NCBI RefSeq assembly: GCF_001535545.1 | Contig: NZ_CP014141.1 | Span: 992,001-1,056,000, forward strand | Reading direction: 5' to 3' | Source of the DNA: Thermus parvatiensis | Lineage (GTDB): Bacteria > Deinococcota > Deinococci > Deinococcales > Thermaceae | DNA: 64,000 nt | In this document: positions 1 through 11,748 of the stretch, one piece after another | How the letters are laid out: each line of letters begins with the position of its first letter | Position numbering within the stretch: the stretch's first letter is position 1 | Translations under genes and position numbers: made by a program | The notes under the pieces: generated by a model | What the model saw: the letters and a program-made list of their open reading frames with translations, nothing else | The model's database searches: none | Told to the model about the DNA's origin: nothing

Positions 1-575
1 TACTCCAGGGCTACCTGGCCCCGGGTGGCGTCCAGGAGCGCCTGGAGGAAGCCTTCCCGCTCGGGCTCAGGAAGCCTGAGGGCGAAGCGCACGCCCTCCG
101 GGGTGTAGGTCTCCTCCGCCTTTAGGGCGCGGGCCTCCAGGAGGGCGTAGACCCGGCCCACCTCGGCGAAGGGCACGAGGAAGGCAAGCGCCACCCGCTC
201 CACCAAGGGAACCTTGGGCGCCTGCCTTAAGGCCTCCGCCGCCACCCCTCCATAGGCCCGCACGAGCCCTCCGGCCCCGAGCTTCACCCCGCCGAAGTAG
301 CGCACCACCAGGACCGCCACCCGGTCCAGGCCCTGGGCCTCTATGGCGTGGAGGATGGGCCTGCCCGCGGTGCCCGAGGGCTCCCCGTCGTCAGAGAAGC
401 GGTAGAGGAGGCCGATCTTGTAGGCGTAGCAGTTGTGGGTGGCCTCAGGCTCCCGGTTCTCGGCCAAAAACGCCAAAGCCTCCTCCTCCGAGGCCACGGG
501 GACCGCCTTGGCGATGAAGCGGCTTTTCTGGATCTCCTCCTCGTAGACCACCTTGTCCGCCAGGGTGAGGTTCAT
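1..575 (-). CDS. YigZ/IMPACT family protein (3' end outside window)
   Basis: The minus-strand frame starts at the ATG at 573-575 and stays open to the window edge, about 191 residues. It begins MNLTLADKVVYEEEIQKSRF. The region around GEPSGTAGRPIL and VVRYFGGVKLGAGGLVRAYG is the signature of the IMPACT/YigZ (UPF0029) fold, whose biochemical role in bacteria is poorly defined; the eukaryotic relative regulates translation. The stop codon is not seen. It starts 24 nt after the aroE stop on the same strand, with a purine-rich GGGAGAAG before the ATG, so the two are probably co-transcribed. Confidence 0.85.
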   Translation of the reverse strand, partial: MNLTLADKVVYEEEIQKSRFIAKAVPVASEEEALAFLAENREPEATHNCYAYKIGLLYRFSDDGEPSGTAGRPILHAIEAQGLDRVAVLVVRYFGGVKLGAGGLVRAYGGVAAEALRQAPKVPLVERVALAFLVPFAEVGRVYALLEARALKAEETYTPEGVRFALRLPEPEREGFLQALLDATRGQVALE

Positions 576-599
576 TGCTTCTCCCAAGGTCGCTTCTTA

Positions 600-1401
600 T
601 CAAGCCCTCGAGGCCTCCCCCAAGGCCCGGAGGGCCGCCTCCTCCATGCCTAAGGGGTCTGGGAGGAGGCCCGTCCAGATGCGGAAGGCTAAAGCTCCCT
701 GCCAGGCGAGCATGGGAAGCCCGGTCTGCACCTTAAGGCCCTGGGCCTGGGCCTCCTTTAAGAAGCGGGTCCAAAGGGGCTTGTAGACCAGGTCCACCGC
801 CGCCCCCTCCTGGGGGAAGAGTTCAGGGGGCAAGGGCGTGGCCTGGGGGTCGCCCAGGCCCACCCGGGTGGCGTTTACCAGAAGCCTGGCTTCCGGCGCC
901 CTTTCCAAGGGGACGGCTTTCAGGCCGAAGGCCTCCGCCAAGGCGCGGGCCCTTTCCGGGGTGCGGTTCCAGACCCAGACCTCGAGGCCCGCCTCCTTCA
1001 GGGCGAAGGCCACGGCCCGCCCCGCCCCCCGGCCCCCAGCACCAGGGCGGGGCCCTTTAGGGGGATCCCCCCGCCTTCAGGGCCTCGAGGAAGCCCGGGG
1101 CGTCGGTGTTGAAGCCGAAAAGCCGCCCCTCCACCTGGAGGACCGTGTTCACCGCCCCGATCCTTTGGGCCTCGGGGGAGACCCAGTCCAGGTGCGCCAA
1201 AGCCGCCTCCTTCAGGGGCAGGGTGAGGTTCACCCCCCTATAGCCCTCCCGCACCGCCCCTAGCCTCACGGGAAGCGCCTCCAGGGGCGTCTCTAGGGCC
1301 TCGTAAACCCCCGCAAGCCCCAGGCTTTCCAGGGCAAAGCGGTGCATGGCCGGGGAGAGGGAGTGGGCCACGGGGTGGCCCAGCACGGCGAAGCGCAGCA
1401 T
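600..1401 (-). CDS. aroE: Shikimate dehydrogenase AroE (two frame breaks)
   Basis: NADP-dependent reduction of 3-dehydroshikimate in aromatic amino acid synthesis. The N-terminal half (1057-1401) reads MLRFAVLGHPVAHSLSPAMH with the substrate serines, NLTLPLK with the catalytic lysine, and FGFNTDAPGF. The C-terminal half (600-1013) carries the Rossmann part. The halves are separated by two breaks, each one base short: the C run at 1067-1072 and the C run at 1025-1030. Adding one base to each gives a continuous protein of about 267 aa with LKGPALVLGAGGAGRAVAF, the normal family length. I infer sequencing error in an essential pathway gene, not a pseudogene. Confidence 0.9.
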
Positions 1402-1408
1402 CCCCTTA

Positions 1409-1414
1409 AGAATA
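1409..1414 (-). promoter_or_regulatory. -10 element of aroE, leaderless geometry
   Basis: On the minus strand TATTCT is followed by TAAGGGG (7 nt) and then the aroE ATG. This would place the transcription start at or next to the start codon. I see no convincing -35 hexamer. Confidence 0.45.
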
Positions 1415-1450
1415 GCGCGGCTTGGGGCACACTTTTCCCCGTGGGACCTA

Positions 1451-1456
1451 TAGAAT
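1451..1456 (+). promoter_or_regulatory. -10 element of the nfeD-floA operon
   Basis: TAGAAT, within TATAGAAT, ends 7 nt before the GTG at 1464. The spacing fits leaderless transcription and helped me choose GTG 1464 over an upstream in-frame codon at 1422. Confidence 0.45.
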
Positions 1457-1463
1457 AAGGGCG

Positions 1464-2723
1464 GTGAAAAGGCTTTGGGCTTTGATCCTCCTCCTCCCCC
1501 TGGCCCTGGGGAAGACCTATCTCGTGCCCATTGAAGGTGAGATTGACCCCGCCTTGGCGGTCTTCGTGGAGCAGGCCCTCGCCCGGGCCGAAAGGGAGGG
1601 GGCGAGCGGCGTGGCCTTCCTCATAGATACCCCGGGGGGGCGGGTGGATGCCGCCATCCGCATCTCCGACCGCATCCTCCAGACCCCCCTCCCCACCCTG
1701 GCCATCGTCCAGAACGCCTTCTCCGCCGGAGCCCTCATCGCCCTCTCCTGCCGCCAGATCGTCATGCTTCCGGGCTCGGAGATCGGGGCCGCCCTCCCCG
1801 TGGTGGCCCTGCCTTTCCAGGAGCCCCAGGCGGCGGACCAAAAGGTGATCTCCGCCCTCAAGGGGAAGTTCCGGGCCGTGGCCGAGGCCCGGGGGCGGCC
1901 CGTGGAGCTTGCCGAGGCCATGGTGGACCCGAGCCTCGAGGTCCCCGGGCTTTCCGCCAAGGGGGAGCCCCTGACCCTCTCCGCCGACAAGGCGGTGGAG
2001 CTCAAGGTGGCCGACCTCAAGGCGGCAAGCCTCTCCGAGGCCCTTCAGGCCGCAGGCTTCAGCCCCGAGGTGGAGCGGCTTTCCCCGGGCCCCCGCGTCC
2101 AGGTGGCCCGCTTCCTCACGAGCTCCGCCGTGGCGGGGATCCTCCTCGCCTTGGGGCTTCTCCTCCTTTTGGTGGAGCTTTTCACCCCGGGGTTCGGGGT
2201 GGCGGGGGCCTTAGGGCTTGCCGCCCTCGCCCTTTACTTCGCCGGGGGGTGGCTTGCGGGGCTTTCCGGGGCCTTTGAGCTTCTCCTCTTCCTCCTCGGG
2301 GTCGCCCTCCTCCTCGCGGAGGCCTTCCTCTTCCCAGGCTTCGGCATCGCCGGGGTCTTGGGGGTGGGGAGCATTTTGGCCTCCGTTTACTTCACCTTCG
2401 GGGAGAACGCCCTGCTCGTCCTCTCCGTGGCCGTGATCGCCTTGGGGCTCGGCCTGGTGCTGGTCTTCCGCTACCTCCCGCGGACGAGGCCCGCCCGGGC
2501 CTTGGTCCTGGAAAGCGCCATCCAGGGGCACGCCACCGAGGAGGCGGTGGAGGTGGGGGCGGTGGGGACCGCCCTCACGGACCTGAGGCCCGGGGGCGTG
2601 GCCCGCTTCGGGGCCAAGCGGGTGGACGTGGTGGCGAACCGGGGGTTCATCCCCAAGGGGACCCCGGTGCGCGTGGTGGAGGTCCGGGGCATAACGGTCG
2701 TGGTGGAACCGTTGGAGGAGTAG
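1464..2723 (+). CDS. nfeD: NfeD-family membrane serine protease (ClpP class)
   Basis: About 419 aa from GTG 1464. The N-terminus [15 protein letters not shown] is a signal or membrane segment. A ClpP/crotonase-like protease domain follows, with [12 protein letters not shown] and the [11 protein letters not shown] segment that holds the catalytic serine in this family. Several transmembrane helices follow (around residues 210-340), then a C-terminal OB-fold NfeD domain ([13 protein letters not shown] to VVVEPLEE). NfeD proteins partner flotillin/stomatin proteins, and floA starts 2 nt downstream, the standard pairing. The extended frame from 1422 is rejected because it would run through the promoter and lacks a signal peptide. 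Confidence 0.88.
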   Translation: MKRLWALILLLPLALGKTYLVPIEGEIDPALAVFVEQALARAEREGASGVAFLIDTPGGRVDAAIRISDRILQTPLPTLAIVQNAFSAGALIALSCRQIVMLPGSEIGAALPVVALPFQEPQAADQKVISALKGKFRAVAEARGRPVELAEAMVDPSLEVPGLSAKGEPLTLSADKAVELKVADLKAASLSEALQAAGFSPEVERLSPGPRVQVARFLTSSAVAGILLALGLLLLLVELFTPGFGVAGALGLAALALYFAGGWLAGLSGAFELLLFLLGVALLLAEAFLFPGFGIAGVLGVGSILASVYFTFGENALLVLSVAVIALGLGLVLVFRYLPRTRPARALVLESAIQGHATEEAVEVGAVGTALTDLRPGGVARFGAKRVDVVANRGFIPKGTPVRVVEVRGITVVVEPLEE

Positions 2724-2725
2724 GT

Positions 2726-3703
2726 ATGGAAGGACTGGGCATCGTTTTCCTGGCAGCGGTCGTCCTGCTTTTCGTCTTCCTCTTCTTCAGCTTCATCCCG
2801 GTGGGGCTTTGGATCTCGGCCTGGGCGGCGGGGGTCAGGGTCCCCCTCCTCACCCTGGTGGCCATGCGCTTAAGGCGCGTCCCCCCGGCCAAGATCATCT
2901 ACCCCCTCATCAAGGCCACCAAGGCGGGGCTGGACGTGAGGCTGGACCGCCTCGAGGCCCACTACCTGGCCGGGGGGAACGTGGACCGGGTGGTGGATGC
3001 CCTCATCGCCGCCGACAAGGCGGGCATCAAGCTCACCTTTGACCGGGCGGCGGCCATAGACCTCGCGGGCCGGGACGTCCTGGAGGCGGTGCGGGTCAGC
3101 GTGAACCCCAAGGTCATCCAGACCCCTATGGTGGCCGCCGTGGCCAAGGACGGGATCCAACTCCTGGCCACCGCCCGGGTGACGGTCAGGGCCAACATTG
3201 ACCGCCTGGTGGGCGGGGCGGGGGAGGAGACGATCATCGCCCGGGTGGGGGAAGGCATCGTCACCACCATCGGCAGCGCCAACTCCCACAAGGAGGTCCT
3301 GGAGAACCCCGACCGCATCTCCAAGACCGTGCTGGAGAAGGGGCTGGACGCGGGCACCGCCTTTGAGATCCTCTCCGTGGACATCGCCGACGTGGACGTG
3401 GGCAAGAACATCGGCGCCCAGCTCCAGATTGACCAGGCGGAGGCCGACAAGAAGATCGCCCAGGCCAAGGCCGAGGAGCGGAGGGCCATGGCCGTGGCCG
3501 CCGAGCAGGAGAACCGCGCCCTGGTGGAGGCCATGCGGGCCAAGCTGGTGGAGGCCCAGGCCCAGGTGCCCCTGGCCTTGGCGGAGGCCCTGCGGAAGGG
3601 GAACCTCGGGGTCATGGACTACTACCGCCTGAAGAACATCGAGGCCGACACCGACATGCGGGAGTCCATCAGCCGCGCGGCGAAGCCCGAGGGTGAGGAA
3701 TGA
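2726..3703 (+). CDS. floA: Flotillin-like protein FloA
   Basis: A 325-aa SPFH/band-7 protein of the FloA (UPF0365) type. The N-terminal hairpin membrane segment ([20 protein letters not shown]) is followed by the conserved block [20 protein letters not shown], the SPFH domain, and an Ala/Glu-rich coiled coil (about residues 235-300: [20 protein letters not shown]). FloA organises functional membrane microdomains. The gene lies between nfeD (2-nt gap) and a small membrane protein (4-nt ATGA overlap), so translation is probably coupled. Confidence 0.93.
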   Translation: MEGLGIVFLAAVVLLFVFLFFSFIPVGLWISAWAAGVRVPLLTLVAMRLRRVPPAKIIYPLIKATKAGLDVRLDRLEAHYLAGGNVDRVVDALIAADKAGIKLTFDRAAAIDLAGRDVLEAVRVSVNPKVIQTPMVAAVAKDGIQLLATARVTVRANIDRLVGGAGEETIIARVGEGIVTTIGSANSHKEVLENPDRISKTVLEKGLDAGTAFEILSVDIADVDVGKNIGAQLQIDQAEADKKIAQAKAEERRAMAVAAEQENRALVEAMRAKLVEAQAQVPLALAEALRKGNLGVMDYYRLKNIEADTDMRESISRAAKPEGEE

Positions 3704-4053
3704 GCTTAGACGACCTTTTGGGCCTCCTCTTCGTCCTCTTCTTCATCGTCCTCCCGGCCCTCCAGGGGCTTTTCCGCCGGAACCCCCCGCCCGACCTTCC
3801 CTTTCCCGTGGAGGGGGAGCTCGAGGCGCCCCCGCCCCCTCCGCCCCCTCCGCGGCGGCCTGAGACCTCCCTGGAGGCGCTCCAGGTCCCGCCCCCCCGG
3901 CCCCGGGAGACGGGCCTCCAGGAGGCGGAGCCGGTGGTGCCTTCCGGGGAGGCGCCCGAGCGGCCCAAGGGCAGGCGGCTTGGCACCCGCGCCAAGGATG
4001 TGGTTCAGGGAATGATATGGCACGAAATCCTGAAGAAGCCCAAAGGGTTGTGA
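3700..4053 (+). CDS. Small proline-rich single-pass membrane protein
   Basis: 117 aa, no recognised family. An N-terminal hydrophobic segment ([20 protein letters not shown]) is followed by a Pro/Glu-rich linker with [12 protein letters not shown] and a short basic tail ([13 protein letters not shown]). It overlaps floA by 4 nt and its 3' end overlaps the start of phoH, which supports real translation. The context suggests an accessory membrane component of the NfeD-FloA system; that role is inference. Confidence 0.75.
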   Translation: MSLDDLLGLLFVLFFIVLPALQGLFRRNPPPDLPFPVEGELEAPPPPPPPPRRPETSLEALQVPPPRPRETGLQEAEPVVPSGEAPERPKGRRLGTRAKDVVQGMIWHEILKKPKGL

Positions 4054-5011
4054 TCCCCCTGGGGAGCGAGGAGGCCCTGGCCTTTCTGGGCCAGGCCGAC
4101 CGCAACCTGAAGCGCCTGCGGAGCCTCTTCCGGACCTACCTGGGGGACGAGGTCCGCCTCGTCTCCCGGGGGAGCAGGTGGAGGTCTTGGGGCCTCCCGA
4201 GGCCGTGGAGAAGGCGGAGAGGGCTCTCCGGGACCTCCTCGCCCTCCTGCGCCAGGGAGCGGAGCTGGACGAGGCCACGCTGGAGCAGGCGGTCCGCCTG
4301 GCGGCGGAAGGGGAGGGGCTTTACCAGGCCACCGAGCCCGAGCTGGAGCTCCAGCTCCCGGGCCGCCTGCGCCCCAAAACCCCGGGGCAGAAGCGGTACG
4401 TGGAGGCCATCGCCCGGCACGACATCACCTTCGGCATCGGCCCCGCGGGCACGGGGAAGACTTACCTGGCCGTGGCCATGGCCGTGAGCCACCTTCGGGC
4501 GCGCCGGGTGAAGCGCATCATCCTCACCCGCCCGGCGGTGGAGGCGGGGGAGAAGCTGGGCTTTCTGCCGGGGGACATCCAGGCCAAGGTGGACCCCTAC
4601 CTCAGGCCCCTTTACGACGCCCTCTTTGACATGATTGACGCGGAGCGGTTTGAGCAGTACCTGCAGTCGGGGATCATTGAGGTGGCGCCTTTGGCCTTTA
4701 TGCGTGGAAGAACTTTGAATGATGCCTTCATCATCCTGGACGAGGCCCAGAACACCACCCCGGAGCAGATGAAGATGTTCCTCACCCGCATGGGCTTCTC
4801 CTCCAAGATGGTCATCACGGGGGACGTGACCCAGATTGACCTGCCCAAGCACCAGCGGTCCGGCCTGGTGGAGGCCATTCGCATCCTCAAGGGCATAGAG
4901 GGGATCGCCTTCGTCTACTTCAAGGAGTCGGACGTGGTGCGCCACCCCTTGGTGGCCCGCATCATCAAGGCCTACGAGGAGGCGGAGCGTGGTGGAGGTG
5001 GTGCGCAATAA
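4017..5011 (+). CDS. PhoH-family ATPase (one frame break)
   Basis: PhoH/YbeZ-type P-loop NTPase linked to RNA metabolism. The start ATG 4017 reads [20 protein letters not shown]. The frame breaks in the G run at 4168-4172, one G short, and continues to 5011. The repaired protein is about 331 aa. Visible motifs are Walker [12 protein letters not shown], Walker [17 protein letters not shown] and the sensor [11 protein letters not shown]. The next gene is ybeY, and the PhoH(YbeZ)-YbeY pairing is widely conserved. I treat the break as sequencing error because every catalytic motif is intact. Confidence 0.88.
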
Positions 5012-5408
5012 GCGCCCTCCCCGGGGGCTTGTCCCCAGGCTTAGGCGGGCCCTGGCCGCCCTCATGGAGGAGCTCGGCGTGGGGGACAAGGGGGTGACGG
5101 TGATCCTCACGGGGGACCGCCGCATCCGGGCCTTGAAGCGGGAATGGTGGGGGGAGGACGAGGCCACGGACGTCCTCTCCTTCCCCCACTACGAGCCGGG
5201 GGACCCCTTCGTTCCCCCCCACCTCGGGGACATCTGGATCAGCCTGGACACCGCGAGGAGGCAGGCCGAGGCCCGGGGAGCCCCTTTGGAGGAGGAGGTT
5301 TTGGTTCTCGCCGCCCACGGGCTTTGGCACCTCCTCGGCCACGACCACCAGGAGGAGGAGGATTGGGAGGGGTTCCGCCGCGTCCAAGAGAGGATCCTCG
5401 CCCTCTAA
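4989..5408 (+). CDS. ybeY: Endoribonuclease YbeY
   Basis: 139 aa from GTG 4989, overlapping the end of phoH. The zinc-binding signature H-x3-H-x5-H is present as [11 protein letters not shown] (His110, His114, His120). YbeY is a single-strand endoribonuclease in 16S rRNA maturation and ribosome quality control. The preceding segment [10 protein letters not shown] is also typical. Its position between phoH and dgkA is the usual order in many bacteria. Confidence 0.94.
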   Translation: MVEVVRNKRPPRGLVPRLRRALAALMEELGVGDKGVTVILTGDRRIRALKREWWGEDEATDVLSFPHYEPGDPFVPPHLGDIWISLDTARRQAEARGAPLEEEVLVLAAHGLWHLLGHDHQEEEDWEGFRRVQERILAL

Positions 5409-5416
5409 AGGGGGTC

Positions 5417-5761
5417 TTGCGGTCCTTCGGCTACGCGTGGGAGGGCCTCGCCTACGCCTGGCGGGTCCAGCGGAACTTCCGGGTGGAGGTGGCCTTGGGC
5501 CTCCTCGCCTTGGGGCTAGGCCTTTGGCTTGGGGTGGACCTCGTGCCCATCCTCCTCGTGGCCGCCCTGGTCCTTTCCTTGGAACTCGTCAACACGGCCC
5601 TCGAGGCCCTCACCGACCTGGTAAGCCCTGTCTACCACCCCTTGGCCAAGCGGGCCAAGGACACCGCCGCGGCGGCCGTCTTCCTGGCGAGCCTTTTTGC
5701 CCTCGGCCTCGGGGCCTATCTCTTTCTTCCCGCCCTTTGGGCCCGGCTTGGGCTAAGCTAG
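5417..5761 (+). CDS. dgkA: Diacylglycerol/undecaprenol kinase, DgkA family
   Basis: I choose the TTG at 5417, giving 114 aa (MRSFGYAWEGLAYAWRVQRN). Three hydrophobic helices are visible, and LELVNTALEALTDLV matches the prokaryotic DAGK signature (E-x2-N-T-A-x-E). The protein phosphorylates diacylglycerol or undecaprenol in the inner membrane. A much longer frame reaching back to 5144 only reads through ybeY out of frame and is not real. The start follows the ybeY stop by 8 nt. Confidence 0.88.
   Translation: MRSFGYAWEGLAYAWRVQRNFRVEVALGLLALGLGLWLGVDLVPILLVAALVLSLELVNTALEALTDLVSPVYHPLAKRAKDTAAAAVFLASLFALGLGAYLFLPALWARLGLS
5754..5759 (+). promoter_or_regulatory. -10 element inside the dgkA 3' end
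   Basis: TAAGCT is followed by 6 nt (AGGGGT) and the ATG at 5766, so the small zinc-finger gene may have its own leaderless transcript although it directly follows dgkA. Confidence 0.35.
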
Positions 5762-5765
5762 GGGT

Positions 5766-6128
5766 ATGGAATACGAGGAAAGGGAGCTGATCCTGGAGCT
5801 CTTTCCAGGAACCTCCCCCGACCTCCTGCCCATAGGGGAGATCCTCTATTACCGGGACGAGGAGGGCCGGGTGGTGATCCTGGAGAAGGGCCCGCCCGAG
5901 CTCAAGCTCGTCTTGGAACCCCTTCCGGGAAGCCCCGCCACCCCCCAGGTCTGCGAGGCCTGCCACCGCCACCTTTCCGGGCAGGCGGCCGGGTTTTTCC
6001 GCCACACCGTGGGAGGGGACCCGAGGCACCTGCGCTACCTGGTCCTCTGCCAGGACACGGCCCGCTGCGCCAGCCATGCCCCACCCGGGCGTTTGAGGGA
6101 GATCCTTCTTCGGGGTATACTCTCCTGA
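5766..6128 (+). CDS. Small protein with FBP-like C4 zinc finger
   Basis: 120 aa. The N-terminal half is acidic and strand-rich (ELFPGTSPDLLPIGEILYY). The C-terminal half has Cys63-x2-Cys66 and Cys95-x5-Cys101, a C4 arrangement resembling the C-terminal treble-clef of FBP/FusB elongation-factor-G-binding proteins (C-x2-C ... C-x5-C before an Arg-rich tail). The relationship is inferred from cysteine spacing only. The gene sits between dgkA and gfh1, and its 3' end contains the gfh1 promoter. Confidence 0.7.
   Translation: MEYEERELILELFPGTSPDLLPIGEILYYRDEEGRVVILEKGPPELKLVLEPLPGSPATPQVCEACHRHLSGQAAGFFRHTVGGDPRHLRYLVLCQDTARCASHAPPGRLREILLRGILS
6093..6121 (+). promoter_or_regulatory. Promoter of gfh1-lysS
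   Basis: A near-consensus sigma-A promoter: TTGAGG at 6093-6098, 17-nt spacer, TATACT at 6116-6121. Transcription should start near 6128, leaving a leader of about 75 nt that contains a stable hairpin. Confidence 0.8.
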
Positions 6129-6148
6129 GAAAGGCCCCAGGGCCGCGC

Positions 6149-6172
6149 GGAGGTCGGCAGCCGCCGGCCTCC
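6149..6172 (+). promoter_or_regulatory. Hairpin in the gfh1 leader
   Basis: GGAGGTCGGC and GCCGGCCTCC form a 10-bp stem (one G-U) with a 4-nt AGCC loop, 31 nt upstream of the gfh1 ATG. There is no T-run, so it is not a classic terminator. It could stabilise the mRNA or respond to RNA polymerase pausing. Confidence 0.5.
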
Positions 6173-6203
6173 CGTTTGCCAGTAGGGGTTAGCGAGGTGA
6201 CCT

Positions 6204-8157
<1,954 letters not shown>

Positions 8158-9033
8158 ATGGCCGAAGGCGCCGCCCGGTTGAGCCTCGTCGTCGCCCTCC
8201 TCGTCTTGGGGCTCAAGGCCTTCGCCTACCTCCTCACGGGCTCGGTGGCCCTGCTCTCGGACGCCCTCGAGTCCCTGGTGAACGTGGCCGCGGCCCTCGC
8301 CGCCCTCCTCGCCCTCCGGGTCGCCCGCAAGCCGCCGGACCAGAACCACCCCTTCGGCCACACCAAGGCCGAGTACGTTTCCGCCGTCCTGGAAGGGGTG
8401 CTGGTGGTCTTGGCCGCCCTCTGGATCGCCAAGGAGGCCCTGCCCCGCCTCCTCCACCCCGTGCCCCTCGAGGGCTTGGGCTTGGGGCTTGGGGTAAGCC
8501 TTCTCGCCTCCCTCCTCAACGGCCTCCTGGCCTACCACCTCCTGAGGGAGGGCCGCCGTCACCGCTCCCCCGCCCTCACCGCCGACGGGTACCACGTCCT
8601 CTCCGACGTCCTCACCTCCTTGGGGGTGGTCCTGGGCGTGGGCCTCGCCGGGCTCACGGGCCTTTGGATCTTGGACCCCCTCCTCGCCCTCGCGGTGGCG
8701 GGCCAGATCCTCTTCCTGGGCTACCGCATCGTGCGGGAGTCGGTGGGAGGGCTTATGGACGAGGGCCTTCCCCCGGAGGAGGTGGAGCGCATCCGCACCT
8801 TCCTCCAGGAGCGCATCCGGGGCCGGGCCCTCGAGGTCCACGACCTCAAGACCCGAAGGGCCGGCCCCAGGAGCTTCCTGGAGTTCCACCTCGTGGTGCG
8901 GGGGGACACCCCCGTGGAGGAGGCCCACCGCCTCTGCGACGAGCTGGAAAGGGCCCTGGCCCAGGCCTTTCCCGGCCTGCAGGCCACCATCCACGTGGAG
9001 CCCGAGGGCGAGCGGAAGCGGGCAAACCCCTGA
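8158..9033 (+). CDS. czrB: Cation diffusion facilitator, zinc exporter CzrB-type
   Basis: 291 aa. Six transmembrane helices; metal-site residues are visible in LLSDALESLVN (helix 2) and HVLSDVLTSLG (helix 5, H-x3-D). The cytoplasmic C-terminal domain starts near LMDEGLPPEEVERI and includes HDLKTRRAGPRSFLEFHLVV. That domain corresponds to the structurally studied T. thermophilus CzrB domain as I recall it. Function: efflux of Zn2+/Cd2+ in exchange for protons. It directly abuts lysS. Confidence 0.85.
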   Translation: MAEGAARLSLVVALLVLGLKAFAYLLTGSVALLSDALESLVNVAAALAALLALRVARKPPDQNHPFGHTKAEYVSAVLEGVLVVLAALWIAKEALPRLLHPVPLEGLGLGLGVSLLASLLNGLLAYHLLREGRRHRSPALTADGYHVLSDVLTSLGVVLGVGLAGLTGLWILDPLLALAVAGQILFLGYRIVRESVGGLMDEGLPPEEVERIRTFLQERIRGRALEVHDLKTRRAGPRSFLEFHLVVRGDTPVEEAHRLCDELERALAQAFPGLQATIHVEPEGERKRANP

Positions 9034-9087
9034 CGCTCTTTTCCTTCCCGGCAAAAAAGCGTAAACTATGGGGCAAAGGAGGCCCCC

Positions 9088-10743
<1,656 letters not shown>

Positions 10744-10753
10744 GAGGGGTAAG

Positions 10754-11182
10754 ATGCAGGGCGTGGATCGGCGCATACGGGTGCTCATCGCCAAGCCGGG
10801 CCTGGACGGGCACGACCGCGGGGCCAAGGTGGTGGCCCGGGCCCTGAGGGACGCGGGGATGGAGGTGATCTACACCGGGCTCCGCCAGACCCCGGAGATG
10901 ATCGTCTCCGCCGCCATCCAGGAGGACGTGGACGCCATTGGGCTTTCCATCCTCTCCGGGGCCCACATGCACTACTTCCGCGAGGTGAAGCGCCTTCTGG
11001 ACGAGCAGGGGGCCTCGGACATCCTCCTCTTCGGCGGAGGGATCATCCCCGACGAGGACGTGCCCAAGCTGAAGGCGCTGGGCGTGGCCGCCGTCTTCGG
11101 CCCCGGGACCAGCACCCAGGAGATCGTGGACTTCCTGAAGCGGGCTGTGCCTGAGCGCTGGAAGGCCCAGGGCCTCGCATGA
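10754..11182 (+). CDS. Methylmalonyl-CoA mutase, small (B12-binding) subunit
   Basis: 142 aa. The cobalamin-binding D-x-H-x2-G motif is DGHDRG near residue 20. [11 protein letters not shown] and [10 protein letters not shown] are the other B12-fold loops, and [13 protein letters not shown] closes the nucleotide tail site. It forms the heterodimeric mutase with the preceding gene. A thioesterase gene overlaps its 3' end. Confidence 0.94.
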   Translation: MQGVDRRIRVLIAKPGLDGHDRGAKVVARALRDAGMEVIYTGLRQTPEMIVSAAIQEDVDAIGLSILSGAHMHYFREVKRLLDEQGASDILLFGGGIIPDEDVPKLKALGVAAVFGPGTSTQEIVDFLKRAVPERWKAQGLA

Positions 11183-11651
11183 AGGCCATCCAGCTCTACT
11201 ACCCCCGGAGTGGGCCCACTGCTACGGGTGCGGTTACCTGAACGCCCACGGGCTCCACATAAAGACCTACTGGGACCCGGAGAAAGGGGAGAGCGAGACC
11301 CGCTTCACGCCCCGCCCCTACCACACCGCCATCCCCGGCTTCGTCTACGGGGGGCTTCTCGCCTCCTTGGTGGACTGTCACTCCACCGCCACCGCGGCCG
11401 CGGCCAAGGCCCAGGCCGAGGGGCTTTCCCTGGAGGCCACCCCTCTCCGCTTCGTCACCGCGAGCCTCAAGGTGGACTTCCTCAAGCCCACCCCCCTGGG
11501 GCCGGACCTCCGCCTCGTGGGCCGGCCCAAGGAGGTGAAGGGGAGGAAGGTGGTGGTGGAGACGGAGCTCTACGCGGCCGGAACGCTCACGGTCCGGGGG
11601 GAGGCGGTCCTGGTTCAGATCGCCGAGGGCTTCGGCGGCGGGGCGGGCTAG
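11179..11651 (+). CDS. PaaI-type hotdog thioesterase (one frame break)
   Basis: The start ATG 11179 overlaps the mutase stop. The frame breaks in the C run at 11202-11206, one C short. With it repaired the product is about 157 aa and reads [18 protein letters not shown], then [20 protein letters not shown], the hotdog-fold acyl-CoA thioesterase core. Substrate unknown. Operon position with methylmalonyl-CoA mutase suggests acyl-CoA recycling in propionate or branched-chain catabolism (inference). Confidence 0.78.
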
Positions 11652-11688
11652 CCCTCGAGGCCCGGTAAACACATCAGAAAAATTGCGG

Positions 11689-11718
11689 TTGACACGCTCA
11701 ACCCCCTTGGTCTATCCT
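11689..11718 (+). promoter_or_regulatory. Promoter of ffh
   Basis: A perfect -35 TTGACA at 11689-11694, 18-nt spacer, -10 TATCCT at 11713-11718. Confidence 0.8.
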
Positions 11719-11721
11719 GGA

Positions 11722-11742
11722 CCCCGGCCTTAAGGGCCGGGG
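11722..11742 (+). promoter_or_regulatory. Hairpin covering the ffh ribosome-binding region
   Basis: CCCCGGCC, TTAAG loop, GGCCGGGG: a perfect 8-bp stem at the very start of the transcript. Its 3' arm ends 6 nt before the ffh ATG (11749) and overlaps the GGGGAG ribosome site, so the fold could limit initiation. Confidence 0.5.
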
Positions 11743-11748
11743 AGCCAT

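Noticed and set aside
5144..5761. A 205-codon frame covering dgkA and reaching back through ybeY
   Set aside because: The first 90 codons only read ybeY out of frame and have shadow composition; DgkA homology begins at TTG 5417.
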